From: Leifsonia sp. 466MF
Lineage (GTDB): Bacteria; Actinomycetota; Actinomycetes; Actinomycetales; Microbacteriaceae
Length of the DNA: 64,000 nt
Assembly: GCF_900100265.1 (NCBI RefSeq)
Contig: NZ_LT629696.1
Coordinates: forward strand, 1,116,001-1,180,000
Direction of reading: 5' to 3'
Position numbers and translations under genes: made by a program
Notes under the pieces: model-generated
Databases searched by the model: none
Seen by the model: only the letters and a program-made list of their open reading frames with translations
Told to the model about the DNA's origin: nothing
Part shown: piece by piece, positions 24,570-32,724 of the stretch
How positions within the stretch are numbered: position 1 is the first letter of the stretch
Layout: each line of letters begins with the position of its first letter

Positions 24570-25061
24570 TTACTGGCCGGTGTAGGTCTCGACCTTGGTG
24601 ACCTCGACGGCGATCTGACGGCCGTTCGGAGCCGTGTACTCCGTCTTGTCGCCGACCTTCAGGCCGAGGATGGCCGCGCCGAGCGGGCTCTGCTCGCTGT
24701 AGACGGGGAGGTCGGTGCCGGCCGCGATCTCGCGGTTGCCGATGAGGAACACGCTCTCGTCGCCCGCGATGGTCGCGGTGATGACGGTGCCCGGCTCGAC
24801 GACGCCGTGGCTCTCCGGCGCCGCGCCGACGGTGGCGCTCCGCAGCAGGTTGGTCAGCTGGACGATGCGGGCCTCGATCTTGCCCTGCTCGTCCTTGGCC
24901 GCGTGGTAGCCGCCGTTCTCCTTGAGGTCGCCCTCCTCGCGGGCCGCCTCGATGCGCTTCGCGATCTCGTTACGGCCGTTGACGCTGAGCTCCTCGAGTT
25001 CGGCCGAGAGACGGTCGTACGCGTCCTGGGTCAGAAACGTGACCTGAGACTCCTGAGACAT
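24570..25061 (-). CDS. greA: Transcription elongation factor GreA
   Basis: Binds the RNA polymerase secondary channel and stimulates cleavage of backtracked RNA. 163 residues: N-terminal coiled coil with the conserved LTQDAYDRLSAELEEL and EEGDLKENGGYHAAKDEQ (tip Asp/Glu in the DLKENG loop), C-terminal domain ending with SPLGAAILGLKVGDKTEY. Length is normal. ATG 25061 has AAGGAG 7 bases upstream. A clear promoter lies about 110 bases upstream, giving a long leader with a GC-rich hairpin. Confidence 0.95.
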   Translation of the reverse strand: MSQESQVTFLTQDAYDRLSAELEELSVNGRNEIAKRIEAAREEGDLKENGGYHAAKDEQGKIEARIVQLTNLLRSATVGAAPESHGVVEPGTVITATIAGDESVFLIGNREIAAGTDLPVYSEQSPLGAAILGLKVGDKTEYTAPNGRQIAVEVTKVETYTGQ

Positions 25062-25135
25062 GATGAACTCCTTCGCGCCTGCGGCTGGACGCCGCCTCGG
25101 CTGATGGTCCGGTTCGGTACCGGTGCTAAAGTCGA

Positions 25136-25157
25136 CGCCCCGGCCACGGCCGGGGCG
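25136..25157 (-). promoter_or_regulatory. GC-rich hairpin in the greA leader
   Basis: CGCCCCGGCC and GGCCGGGGCG form a 9-10 bp stem with a tiny loop. It would lie within the first few dozen bases of the greA transcript, or alternatively act as terminator of the DUF4307 gene. Confidence 0.5.
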
Positions 25158-25167
25158 TATCCGCACA

Positions 25168-25197
25168 ATACTAGGACAGCCAGCAGGTGTTGATCAA
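25168..25197 (-). promoter_or_regulatory. greA promoter: TTGATC - 18 bp - TAGTAT
   Basis: On the minus strand, -35 TTGATC (25192-25197) and -10 TAGTAT (25168-25173) with 18-bp spacing. The -10 overlaps the stop codon of the upstream DUF4307 gene. It is one of the best sigma-70-like promoters in the window. Confidence 0.7.
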
Positions 25198-25581
25198 ACC
25201 CGTGTTGGGCTTCATGATCGTGCGGATCGACTCGGTGTGGGCGGTCAACCGGCTCGCGGAACCGGGGTATTCGACGATGCGCCAGCCGACGATGGCGAAG
25301 TCCTCGTTGAGGGCCTGGAGGGCGCACGTCACCGGGGTCCCGACGGGCGCGTTGATCGAGAACGAGATGTCGACATGGCTGTCGTCGGGGATCGTGTAGG
25401 CGGTGTCGGTGGTCTCGAGGTTCGCCTGGTCGTTGTCCCAGCCGGCCCAGAACGCCCAGACCGTGGCGATGGCGACCGCGGCGATCCCTCCGAAGATGAG
25501 CAGCCACCGGTCGCGCCGCTTGCGCTGAGGCGTCCGGCCGTAGCGGGTGTCGAGGGTGGGGACGCGGTGGGTCGTCGTCAT
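25171..25581 (-). CDS. DUF4307 membrane protein
   Basis: Protein of 136 residues: basic N-terminus (LDTRYGRTPQRKRRDRW), one transmembrane helix (about 27-47) and an extracytoplasmic beta domain with a Cys pair (VTCALQALNEDF and a C-terminal INTCWLS). This is the actinobacterial DUF4307 family, function unknown. It lies back-to-back with mca, a neighbour I associate with this family in actinobacteria, so a link to mycothiol chemistry is possible but unproven. Confidence 0.82.
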   Translation of the reverse strand: MTTTHRVPTLDTRYGRTPQRKRRDRWLLIFGGIAAVAIATVWAFWAGWDNDQANLETTDTAYTIPDDSHVDISFSINAPVGTPVTCALQALNEDFAIVGWRIVEYPGSASRLTAHTESIRTIMKPNTGLINTCWLS

Positions 25582-25642
25582 GCGTGCACCGCCATGCCGT
25601 CCAGCCCCGCCTTCCGCTCAGGAGCCCCCCGTCGGGCGACGG

Positions 25643-25648
25643 TAGGCT
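25643..25648 (+). promoter_or_regulatory. -10 hexamer TAGGCT of mca
   Basis: TAGGCT 24 bases before GTG 25673. Unlike most promoters here it leaves room for a short leader carrying an AGGAGAGAAAG ribosome binding site. Confidence 0.45.
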
Positions 25649-25672
25649 GAGACCAGACTAGGAGAGAAAGCT

Positions 25673-26548
25673 GTGAATGCTGCCGCCCGCAGGCTGATGG
25701 CCGTGCACGCCCACCCGGACGACGAGTCCAGCAAGGGTGCGGGGACGTACGCGTCGTATGTCCGCCGCGGCGACGAGGTCATGGTCGTCAGCTGCACCGG
25801 AGGGGAGCGCGGCGACGTGCTCAACGAGCGGCTCCCCGCCGACGCTCTCGCGATGGCGGCCCGCGATCTGCCCGGACTCCGCCGGAAGGAGATGGCGGCG
25901 GCTCAGGCCGTGCTGGGCATCCAGCACCGGTGGCTCGGCTACGTCGACTCCGGCATGGCGCGTGAGGACGGCTCCCTCCCCCTCAACTCGTTCGCGTCCA
26001 TCCCGCTCGAGACCTCCGTCGCGCCGCTGGTGAAGCTGATCCGCTCGTTCCGCCCGCACGTGCTCGTCACGTACGACGAGAACGGCGGATACCCGCATCC
26101 CGACCACATCCGTGCGCACGTCGTCGGCGTCGAGGCGTACCGCGCGGCCGCCGACCCCGACCGGTTCCCGGAGCTCGGGAAGCCGTGGCAGGTGTCGAAG
26201 CTCTACTACGACCGCATCTTCAACGGAGAACGCATCCGCGCGGTGCACGACGCCCTGCTCGCGGCGGACCCGTCGTCGCCGCTCCTCGACCAGCTCCGGC
26301 AGATGCGCTCCTGGATGGACGACCAGCCGCCGCTCGCGACGACGCGCGTCCCCGTCGGCGACGTGCTGGAGACGCGGGATGCCGCCCTGCGCTCCCATGC
26401 CAGCCAGGTCGCGCCCGACAGCGCCTTCTTCTTCTGGCCCAACGACATCCTGCGCGCCGCCTGGCCGACGGAGGAGTTCCAGCTCATCGACTCGAAAGTG
26501 GAGACCGAGATGCCCGAGACCGACCTCTTCGCGGGGGTGCGTGCGTGA
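25673..26548 (+). CDS. mca: Mycothiol S-conjugate amidase
   Basis: Zinc amidase that cleaves mycothiol S-conjugates to a mercapturic acid and GlcN-Ins, a detoxification step peculiar to actinobacteria. 291 residues: zinc motif AHPDDESSKGAG (about 12-23), SCTGGERGDVLN, and the later zinc histidine in YPHPDHIRAH. The KGAG segment and length fit Mca rather than the paralogue MshB. GTG chosen for the AGGAGAG ribosome binding site. Overlaps a small membrane gene by GTGA. Confidence 0.92.
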   Translation: MNAAARRLMAVHAHPDDESSKGAGTYASYVRRGDEVMVVSCTGGERGDVLNERLPADALAMAARDLPGLRRKEMAAAQAVLGIQHRWLGYVDSGMAREDGSLPLNSFASIPLETSVAPLVKLIRSFRPHVLVTYDENGGYPHPDHIRAHVVGVEAYRAAADPDRFPELGKPWQVSKLYYDRIFNGERIRAVHDALLAADPSSPLLDQLRQMRSWMDDQPPLATTRVPVGDVLETRDAALRSHASQVAPDSAFFFWPNDILRAAWPTEEFQLIDSKVETEMPETDLFAGVRA

Positions 26549-26823
26549 TCGCCGACGCCCTGCTGCGCGCCTCCGTCTGGCTGGCCGCCACCCCGACCCC
26601 CACGCCCTCCGGCACGCCCGACGACGACTCGGTCACCCCGGGCGTGCTCGGGTTCGTCGTCACGTTCCTGCTGGCCGTGGTCGTCGTCCTGCTGGTGCTC
26701 GACATGGTGCGCCGGATCCGTCGCGTGCGGTACCGCGCCGAGATCGCGGAGAAGCTGGATGCGGAAGAAGCGGAGCGCCGCGGCGACGGCTCCGACGGCT
26801 CCGACGGTTCCGGCCGGCCGTAA
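26545..26823 (+). CDS. Small membrane protein coupled to mca
   Basis: Product of 92 residues: a hydrophobic start, a Thr-Pro segment, one clear transmembrane helix (GVLGFVVTFLLAVVVVLLVL, about 33-52), a basic juxtamembrane stretch (RRIRRVRYR) and an acidic Gly/Ser tail. Four-base overlap with mca implies coupled translation. Function unknown. Confidence 0.75.
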   Translation: MIADALLRASVWLAATPTPTPSGTPDDDSVTPGVLGFVVTFLLAVVVVLLVLDMVRRIRRVRYRAEIAEKLDAEEAERRGDGSDGSDGSGRP

Positions 26824-26829
26824 CGCTCG

Positions 26830-27462
26830 TCAGAACGCCTGCGCCACCCGCTCGGCGAGCAGCGCGACGCCGATCAGCGTCATGGCGATCGCCGACACGC
26901 GCGCCATGACGACGGTTCCGCGCGGGCGCGCCGCCAGCAGGCGCCGGGCGAGCACGGCGACGGTCAGGTAGACGACCGCGCACGTCGCCACGAACAGCCC
27001 GCCGAGCATCAGCATCTGAGCCGCCGGTGCCCACCCGCCGTGCGCGTTGGTGAACTGCGGCACGAGCGCGACCAGCACCAGCAGGCCCTTGGGGTTGAAG
27101 CCGCTGACGCCGGCTCCCCGCAGGAAGGACGCGACCGACGACGAACCGCCCGTCGCCGTGCCGGTCTGCGCGGCGATCGGCGTCGCCGACCGTGCCAGCC
27201 CGCTGATCCCGAGCCAGAGCAGGTACAGCGCGCCACCCACCGTGAGCACGTCGAGCAGCACCGGGTTGGCGGCGACGAGCGCTCCCAGCCCGACCGCGAC
27301 CGCGATGACGACCACGAGGTACCCGAAGAGGATGCCGCCGATCGAGGGCAGGAGGGTCCGGCCGCCGAGCCCGGCCGTCACCGCGTACGCCCAGTCGGCA
27401 CCGGGCGTGCAGACGAGGAGGGCGGCCACTCCCCAGAAGCCGAAGACCAGTGCCGGATCCAT
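26830..27462 (-). CDS. LysE/RhtB family amino acid exporter
   Basis: Membrane protein of 210 residues, about six spans, with the family N-terminal motif LLVCTPGADWAYAVTAGLGG (about 15-34) and VGGALYLLWLGISGL. Members export lysine, arginine, threonine, homoserine or other amino acids. A Lrp/AsnC regulator is divergently encoded 114 bases away with a palindrome between, the usual arrangement in which the regulator turns on the exporter when the amino acid accumulates. Confidence 0.88.
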   Translation of the reverse strand: MDPALVFGFWGVAALLVCTPGADWAYAVTAGLGGRTLLPSIGGILFGYLVVVIAVAVGLGALVAANPVLLDVLTVGGALYLLWLGISGLARSATPIAAQTGTATGGSSSVASFLRGAGVSGFNPKGLLVLVALVPQFTNAHGGWAPAAQMLMLGGLFVATCAVVYLTVAVLARRLLAARPRGTVVMARVSAIAMTLIGVALLAERVAQAF

Positions 27463-27520
27463 CGCCGTCCTCCCTCCGCCCGCGCTCTGCGGTCTACCGG
27501 AAAGCTATGGCGTGAGCGAC

Positions 27521-27541
27521 CGAAAGTGCTTGCGACTTTCG
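27521..27541. promoter_or_regulatory. Lrp-type operator between exporter and regulator
   Basis: CGAAAGT-N7-ACTTTCG, perfect 7-base arms, in the divergent intergenic region. Size, symmetry and position fit an AsnC/Lrp dimer site controlling both genes. Confidence 0.6.
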
Positions 27542-27576
27542 TGCCTTCTGCATCCATTCGTGGAAGAATCTGCTGC

Positions 27577-28029
27577 ATGGACGCCATCGATCGGGAGATC
27601 CTCGCTGCGCTGCAGGAGGACGGCCGGCTCAGCCTCACCGACCTGGCCGCACGCGTCGGCCTGACACTGTCGCCGTGCCACCGCCGGGTGCGCGAACTGG
27701 AGCGCGCCGGCGTGATCGAGCAGTATCGCGCGGTCGTCTCTCCCGCGGCGGTCGGGCTCGACTTCGAGGCGATCGTGTTCGTCACCATCGACCGGACCGA
27801 CCCGGAGACCGTCGGGGCCTTCGAGGAGGGCGTGCTCGCCATCCCGAACATCGTGCAGGCCGAGCGCCTGTTCGGCGACCCGGACTACATGCTGCGGGTG
27901 CTGACCGCCGACCTCACCGGGTACCAGGAGCTGTTCGACGGGCCGCTCGGAGCGCTTCCGGGCGTCCGCAAGCTGTCCTCGACCCTGGTCATGAAGCAGG
28001 TGACCGGGCGGCGGGCGCTGCCCACCTGA
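27577..28029 (+). CDS. Lrp/AsnC family regulator
   Basis: Protein of 150 residues: N-terminal helix-turn-helix (about 4-55, DREILAALQEDGRLSLTDLA and SPCHRRVRELERAGVI) and C-terminal RAM domain (about 66-140) that binds an amino acid and drives oligomerisation. ATG 27577 begins the canonical MDAIDREIL start. It probably controls the divergent LysE exporter. Its stop codon lies in a 15-bp imperfect tandem duplication (28022-28051). Confidence 0.9.
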   Translation: MDAIDREILAALQEDGRLSLTDLAARVGLTLSPCHRRVRELERAGVIEQYRAVVSPAAVGLDFEAIVFVTIDRTDPETVGAFEEGVLAIPNIVQAERLFGDPDYMLRVLTADLTGYQELFDGPLGALPGVRKLSSTLVMKQVTGRRALPT

Positions 28030-28051
28030 TCCCGCGCCACCTGATCCCGGT
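28022..28051. repeat. 15-bp imperfect tandem duplication over a stop codon
   Basis: CCACCTGATCCCGCG followed by CCACCTGATCCCGGT; both contain the TGA that ends the Lrp-type gene (first copy). Confidence 0.8.
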
Positions 28052-28069
28052 CGCCTGGTTCCGCAGGTC

Positions 28070-28915
28070 TCAGCCGGCGTTGTAGGCGGGATGCAGTGCG
28101 ATCAGGAGCGTCGCCGTCCAGTGGCAGAGGAACGCCAGCACCGTCAGCGTGTGGAAGATCTCGTGGAAGCCGAAGCGCCCGGGGAACGGGTTCGGGCGCT
28201 TCATGCCGTAGATGACCGCGCCCACCGTGTACATCAGTCCGCCGACGAGCACGAGCACCATCATCGCGACGTTGGCATCGACGAGGTCGACGATGTACAT
28301 CATCGCGGCCCAGCCGAGCGCGACGTAGATCGGCACGTACAGCCAGCGCGGGGCGCTGATCCAGAAGACGCGGAAGCCGATGCCGATGAGGGCGCCGGCC
28401 CACACCAGGGTGAGCAGCAGGATGCCCTTCTCCGGCGGCAGCGCCAGCACGGCGAGCGGGGTGTACGTGCCCGCGATCAGCAGGAAGATGTTCGCGTGGT
28501 CGATGCGCTTCAGGATGATCTTGGCGCGCGGCCGCCAGTTGAAGCGGTGGTACAGGGCGGAGTTCCCGAACAGCAGCATCGAGGTGAGCATGAACACCGC
28601 CGACGCCCACTTGGCCGGAGCGCCGTGGGCCAGGGAGATCAGCACGATGCCCGCCACGATGGTGACCGGGAATGTCGCGGCGTGGATCCAGCCACGCCAC
28701 GTCGGCTTGACCTCGCCGGGGAAGGCAGGGGAGGCGTCCAGCAGCGGGATGTTCGGCAGCTCCGGGCCGCCGTCGCGCGCCTCGCGCTCGTCCGCCTGAA
28801 CGGCCGCATCCGAGGTGCTCAGGTCGGCCGTCGGCTCCGCGAGGAGCTCGGCGACGTCTTCATCGGCTTCGCGGTCGTCGGTCGTACCGGGGTTCTGACT
28901 CTCTCGGGGCGACAT
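28070..28915 (-). CDS. Hemolysin III / PAQR-type membrane protein
   Basis: Protein of 281 residues with an acidic cytoplasmic N-terminus of about 65 residues and seven transmembrane helices. Family motifs carrying the metal-binding residues are present: LFGNSALYHRFNW, DHANIFLLIAGTYTP and, near the end, GFHEIFHTLTVLAFLCHW. Bacterial members are of uncertain function; some act in lipid homeostasis. Divergent from uppS, with a leaderless -10 on each side. Confidence 0.88.
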   Translation of the reverse strand: MSPRESQNPGTTDDREADEDVAELLAEPTADLSTSDAAVQADEREARDGGPELPNIPLLDASPAFPGEVKPTWRGWIHAATFPVTIVAGIVLISLAHGAPAKWASAVFMLTSMLLFGNSALYHRFNWRPRAKIILKRIDHANIFLLIAGTYTPLAVLALPPEKGILLLTLVWAGALIGIGFRVFWISAPRWLYVPIYVALGWAAMMYIVDLVDANVAMMVLVLVGGLMYTVGAVIYGMKRPNPFPGRFGFHEIFHTLTVLAFLCHWTATLLIALHPAYNAG

Positions 28916-28921
28916 AGACCA

Positions 28922-28927
28922 AGAGTA
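28922..28927 (-). promoter_or_regulatory. Leaderless -10 hexamer TACTCT
   Basis: Minus-strand TACTCT 6 bases before the ATG at 28915. Confidence 0.5.
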
Positions 28928-28976
28928 GGGGAGGACGGGTGGCCGGATGCTGTGAGCCGGGCGCCGTCGGCCGCGC

Positions 28977-28982
28977 TAACGT
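28977..28982 (+). promoter_or_regulatory. Leaderless -10 hexamer TAACGT
   Basis: TAACGT 6 bases before the GTG start of uppS at 28989. Confidence 0.5.
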
Positions 28983-28988
28983 AGCAGC

Positions 28989-29789
28989 GTGAGCAGACGC
29001 GGAACGCCGGGGATGGGCCGGCGGGAGGGTAGCGGGCTGCTGTACGGGCTCTACCAGAAGCGTCTCCGCCGCGACCTCAATCGCGAGTCGATGCCGAAGC
29101 ACGTCGCCATGATCATCGATGGCAACCGGCGGTGGGCCCGGCAGGCCGGGCTGACCACCGTCGCGCACGGCCACCGGGCCGGTGCGGCGAAGATGCGCGA
29201 GTTCCTGGAGTGGTGCGACGAGCTCGGCATCCAGGTCGTCACGCTGTATCTGCTGTCGTCCGACAATCTCACCAACCGCGAGAGCGGCGAGCTCGGCGAC
29301 CTGATCGACATCATCGCCCAGCTGGCCGACGACCTCTCCCACTACCGCGACTGGCGGGTCAAGCACGTGGGGTCGGCGACGGGCCTCCCGCCCCGCCTGC
29401 TGGAGGCGCTGGCGGATGCGGAGAAGCGCACCGCCGCCAACACCGGGATGCACATCAACCTCGCGGTCGGCTACGGCGGCCGCAAGGAGATCACCGACGC
29501 CATGCGCAGCATCGTGGCCGCGCACCACGCCGAGGGCGGCAGCCTGGAGACCCTCGCGGACCTCCTGACACCCGACCTCATCGGCGAGCACCTCTACACC
29601 GGCGGCCAGCCCGATCCCGACCTCGTCATCCGCACATCGGGGGAGCAGCGCCTCAGCGACTTCATGCTCTGGCAGAGTGCCCACAGCGAGTTCTACTTCG
29701 TGGAGGCGCTGGGGCCGGACCTGCGCGAGGTCGATTTCCTGCGCGCCGTCCGCGACTACTCGCGCCGGCACCGCCGTTTCGGAGGCTGA
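28989..29789 (+). CDS. uppS: Isoprenyl (undecaprenyl) diphosphate synthase
   Basis: cis-Prenyltransferase that extends allylic diphosphates with isopentenyl diphosphate to make the lipid carrier for cell-wall synthesis. 266 residues: catalytic [14 protein letters not shown] (Asp44), [16 protein letters not shown], and the C-terminal signature [20 protein letters not shown] with the conserved Arg and Glu. The N-terminal 37 residues are a basic extension seen in actinobacterial homologues. Chain length made cannot be read; actinobacteria often have two such enzymes. Confidence 0.93.
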   Translation: MSRRGTPGMGRREGSGLLYGLYQKRLRRDLNRESMPKHVAMIIDGNRRWARQAGLTTVAHGHRAGAAKMREFLEWCDELGIQVVTLYLLSSDNLTNRESGELGDLIDIIAQLADDLSHYRDWRVKHVGSATGLPPRLLEALADAEKRTAANTGMHINLAVGYGGRKEITDAMRSIVAAHHAEGGSLETLADLLTPDLIGEHLYTGGQPDPDLVIRTSGEQRLSDFMLWQSAHSEFYFVEALGPDLREVDFLRAVRDYSRRHRRFGG

Positions 29790-29851
29790 GCGGGCGCGTT
29801 CGTTTCGTCGCCGATTTCCGGAGGCCGGTCGGGTTCGGCCAGAATCGGAGG

Positions 29852-30970
29852 GTGACGACGGTCGAGGAGTACGCCCGCGGGTTCGGCGAAGAGCCCGGAT
29901 ATCTGGACTACGGACGGGTCGGACCGCTGTCCGCGACCGTACGCGCGGAGGCGATCGGGCAGTACGAGATCCTCTCCAAGGCGCGCTACGGCACCATCGA
30001 GCGGATGCGCACGGAGGACGAGCGCGTGCGCGAGGGGGTCAGCGCCCTCACCGGGTTCCCGGCCGACCAGGTCAGCTTCCAGCCGAACGCGTCGAGCGGC
30101 CTGCTGCACGCCGCCTTCGGGCTGACCGGCGGCGACGTGCTGCTGTCGCTGTCCGAGTTCCCGTCCCTCACCTACGCCGCCGAGCGCGCGGCCCGGGCCC
30201 TGCGCGTCATCACGCCGACCTGGCTGGAGACCGACGGCGGCCGTGTGACGCCGTCGCGCATCCGCGAGCAACTGACCGACAGCACCTCGGCCGTCATGGT
30301 GAGCCTCGTCGACTCGCGCACCGGCTACCTCGCCGACATCGACGGCATCCGTCAGGTGATCGGCGACCGCCTGCTCATCGTGGACGCCATCCAGGGCTTC
30401 GGTGTCGTCGACGCCCCGTGGGAGGTCGCCGATGTCGTCGTGTCGGGCGGTCAGAAGTGGATGCGCGCGGGCTGGGGCACGGGATTCCTCGCGCTCAGCG
30501 AGCGCGCGATCGACCACCTGACGCCCGTCTTCAGCGGCTGGACCGGCTCCGGGCCGCAGCAGCCGTGGGACGAGGTGCTCGAGCCGGTGCGCGGCGCCGG
30601 CGCCTTCTCGATCTCCAACCCGGACCTCGTCGCGGAGGCGCGCTTCGCGGCGGCGCTCGAAGAGGTCGACGCGGTCGGCGTGAGCGCGATCTCCGCGGCC
30701 ATCTCCGACAACGTCGAGCGCGTGCTGCAGCTCGCCGACGAGTTCGCCGTGCCGGTCAGCTCCTCGCGGAGCCCCGCCGAGCGCGCCGGGATGATCGTGC
30801 TGGAGCCGCTACCCGAGCAGCTGACCGTGCTCGGCGCGTCCCTCCACAACCACGGCGTCACGGCCTCGGTGCGTGCGACGAACGCGCGGATCAGCGTGCA
30901 CGCGGGGACGACGGAGGAGACGCTCGACATGCTGCGGGCGGCCTTCACGTCGTACGCGTCGGCGGCCTGA
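29852..30970 (+). CDS. Class V aminotransferase-fold PLP enzyme
   Basis: Protein of 372 residues of the NifS/kynureninase-like PLP family. The PLP lysine is in [19 protein letters not shown], preceded by [15 protein letters not shown], where the Asp contacts the pyridine nitrogen. The substrate is not evident. GTG 29852 begins just after a GGAG; the short spacing leaves the exact start uncertain. Not overlapped with uppS (62-base gap), so it may be separately expressed. Confidence 0.8.
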   Translation: MTTVEEYARGFGEEPGYLDYGRVGPLSATVRAEAIGQYEILSKARYGTIERMRTEDERVREGVSALTGFPADQVSFQPNASSGLLHAAFGLTGGDVLLSLSEFPSLTYAAERAARALRVITPTWLETDGGRVTPSRIREQLTDSTSAVMVSLVDSRTGYLADIDGIRQVIGDRLLIVDAIQGFGVVDAPWEVADVVVSGGQKWMRAGWGTGFLALSERAIDHLTPVFSGWTGSGPQQPWDEVLEPVRGAGAFSISNPDLVAEARFAAALEEVDAVGVSAISAAISDNVERVLQLADEFAVPVSSSRSPAERAGMIVLEPLPEQLTVLGASLHNHGVTASVRATNARISVHAGTTEETLDMLRAAFTSYASAA

Positions 30971-31090
30971 TCGCGGTTCCCGGGCATCCCCTCATCCGGT
31001 CGCCTGACCCGCGTCGGCGCCCTCCCCGAAGTGGGGGCGATTGTTCACGTCGTCGTAACACGACACGCGGCGGCGCGGTCGAACCGATGT

Positions 31091-31214
31091 CGGTGCCCGG
31101 GCGTAGGTTCAACCCATCGGGCACCGCGCCCGATCGAGACGGCCACAAAAGTTCGTCTCGAAACCAAGCGGCCGTCTCGTCAGTGAGATCCGCCGGCTCC
31201 CGAGGGAGCGGCGG
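31091..31214 (+). ncRNA. Structured 5' leader of phoH
   Basis: Successive stems before the phoH start: 31116-31122/31128-31134 (ATCGGGC with GCCCGAT; alternatively 31091-31099/31118-31126), 31135-31144/31170-31179 (10 bp, CGAGACGGCC with GGCCGTCTCG), and 31190-31200/31205-31214 (10 bp with one bulge, loop CGAG), the last ending at the purine-rich start region. CGAGAC (31135-31140) can pair with GTCTCG at either 31155-31160 or 31174-31179, so two folds compete. TAGGTT (31104-31109) could be the -10. Whether it is a regulatory RNA is inference. Confidence 0.45.
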
Positions 31215-31227
31215 GGTGGGAGTGGTC

Positions 31228-32586
31228 GTGGCGGAATCAGCAACCCGACAGGCAGCAACCCGGTCGAACGGCGAGGCAGCGGGAGCGGCGAAGACGAAAG
31301 AGCGCACGTATGTGCTCGACACGTCCGTCCTCCTCTCCGATCCGAAGGCCATCTTCCGTTTCGCGGAACATGCTGTCGTCATCCCCGTCGTCGTCGTCAG
31401 CGAGCTCGAGGGCAAGCGCAACGACCCCGAGCTGGGGTACTTCGCGCGGCAGGCGCTGCGCAACCTCGACGACCTCCGGGTCGAGCACGAACGGCTCGAC
31501 TTCCCGATCCCCGTCGGTGATGGCGGCTCGCTGCGGGTGGAGCTCAATCACTCGAACATGTCCGTCCTGCCGAGCGGCATGCAGCTCGGCGACAATGACT
31601 CGCGCATCCTCGCGGTCGCCCTCAACCTGTCCAACGACGGGCTCGATGTCACCGTCGTCTCGAAAGACCTGCCGCTGCGGGTGAAGGCCGCCTCCATCGG
31701 CCTCGCCGCGGAGGAGTACCGGCACGAGCAGGTCGTCGACTCCGGCTGGACCGGGCTCGCCGACATCTCGCTCGGCAGCGACCAGATGGCCGCGCTGTAC
31801 GAAGACGAGTGGATGCGCACCGAGCTGGCCGCTGACTTCCCCGTCAACACCGGCCTCGTCATCCACTCGGACCGCGGCTCGGCCCTGGGCCGCGTCGTCG
31901 CCGAGGGCGAGGTGAAGCTGGTGCGCGGCGACCGCGACGTCTTCGGGCTGCACGGGCGCTCGGCGGAGCAGCGGCTCGCGATCGACCTGCTGCTCGACCC
32001 GGAGATCGGCATCCTCTCGCTCGGCGGCCGCGCGGGCACCGGCAAGTCGGCGCTCGCGCTCTGCGCCGGCCTCGAAGCCGTGCTGGAGCGGCGCCAGCAC
32101 AAGAAGATCATGGTGTTCCGCCCGCTGTACGCGGTCGGTGGCCAGGAGCTCGGCTACCTGCCCGGCGACGCGGGCGAGAAGATGAACCCGTGGGGTCAGG
32201 CGGTCTTCGACACGCTCGGCGCGCTGGTCTCGCAGAACGTGCTGGACGAGGTGCTCGACCGCGGCATCCTCGAGGTCCTGCCGCTCACGCACATCCGCGG
32301 CCGGTCGCTGCACGACGCGTTCGTGATCGTCGACGAGGCGCAGTCGCTGGAGCGCAACGTGCTCCTCACGGTGCTCAGCCGGATCGGCCAGAACTCGCGC
32401 GTCGTCCTGACCCACGACGTCGCGCAGCGCGATAACCTCCGCGTCGGCCGGCACGACGGCGTCGCCAGCGTGATCGAGACCCTCAAGGGCCACCCGCTGT
32501 TCGCGCACGTCACGCTGAGCCGCTCGGAGCGCTCCGCGATCGCGGCCCTCGTCACCGAGATGCTGGAGGCCAACGAGCTCGCGTAG
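31228..32586 (+). CDS. PhoH family protein: PIN domain plus PhoH ATPase
   Basis: Protein of about 452 residues. An N-terminal PIN-type nuclease domain ([19 protein letters not shown] at about 28-46, acidic residues Asp32 and [10 protein letters not shown]) is followed by a PhoH ATPase domain (Walker [14 protein letters not shown] at about 270-282, Walker [15 protein letters not shown]). This is the PhoH2 arrangement; such proteins couple an RNA helicase-like motor to an RNase. The start is uncertain: GTG codons at 31216, 31222 and 31228 are all in frame; 31228 best fits the GGTGGGAG purine stretch. A structured leader lies upstream. Confidence 0.88.
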   Translation: MAESATRQAATRSNGEAAGAAKTKERTYVLDTSVLLSDPKAIFRFAEHAVVIPVVVVSELEGKRNDPELGYFARQALRNLDDLRVEHERLDFPIPVGDGGSLRVELNHSNMSVLPSGMQLGDNDSRILAVALNLSNDGLDVTVVSKDLPLRVKAASIGLAAEEYRHEQVVDSGWTGLADISLGSDQMAALYEDEWMRTELAADFPVNTGLVIHSDRGSALGRVVAEGEVKLVRGDRDVFGLHGRSAEQRLAIDLLLDPEIGILSLGGRAGTGKSALALCAGLEAVLERRQHKKIMVFRPLYAVGGQELGYLPGDAGEKMNPWGQAVFDTLGALVSQNVLDEVLDRGILEVLPLTHIRGRSLHDAFVIVDEAQSLERNVLLTVLSRIGQNSRVVLTHDVAQRDNLRVGRHDGVASVIETLKGHPLFAHVTLSRSERSAIAALVTEMLEANELA

Positions 32587-32671
32587 CCCATCGCGCGTCA
32601 TACATCGCCGCCCTCCCTCGTCTCCATGGTGACGGGGGAGGGCGCATGACTGCTGCCGACCCACGCAATCC

Positions 32672-32724
32672 GCTCCTGAGTTTTTCGCGCGAAAGGCGGC
32701 GTGTCGCGCGAAAAACTCAGGAGC
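32672..32724. repeat. Intergenic palindrome, CTCCTGAGTTTTTC type, copy 2
   Basis: Perfect 21-bp arms (32672-32692 and 32704-32724) with an 11-base loop. It lies between the convergent phoH and kinase genes and contains the kinase stop codon (TGA on the minus strand, 32717-32719). Same arm sequence as the element at 24488-24546. Confidence 0.9.
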
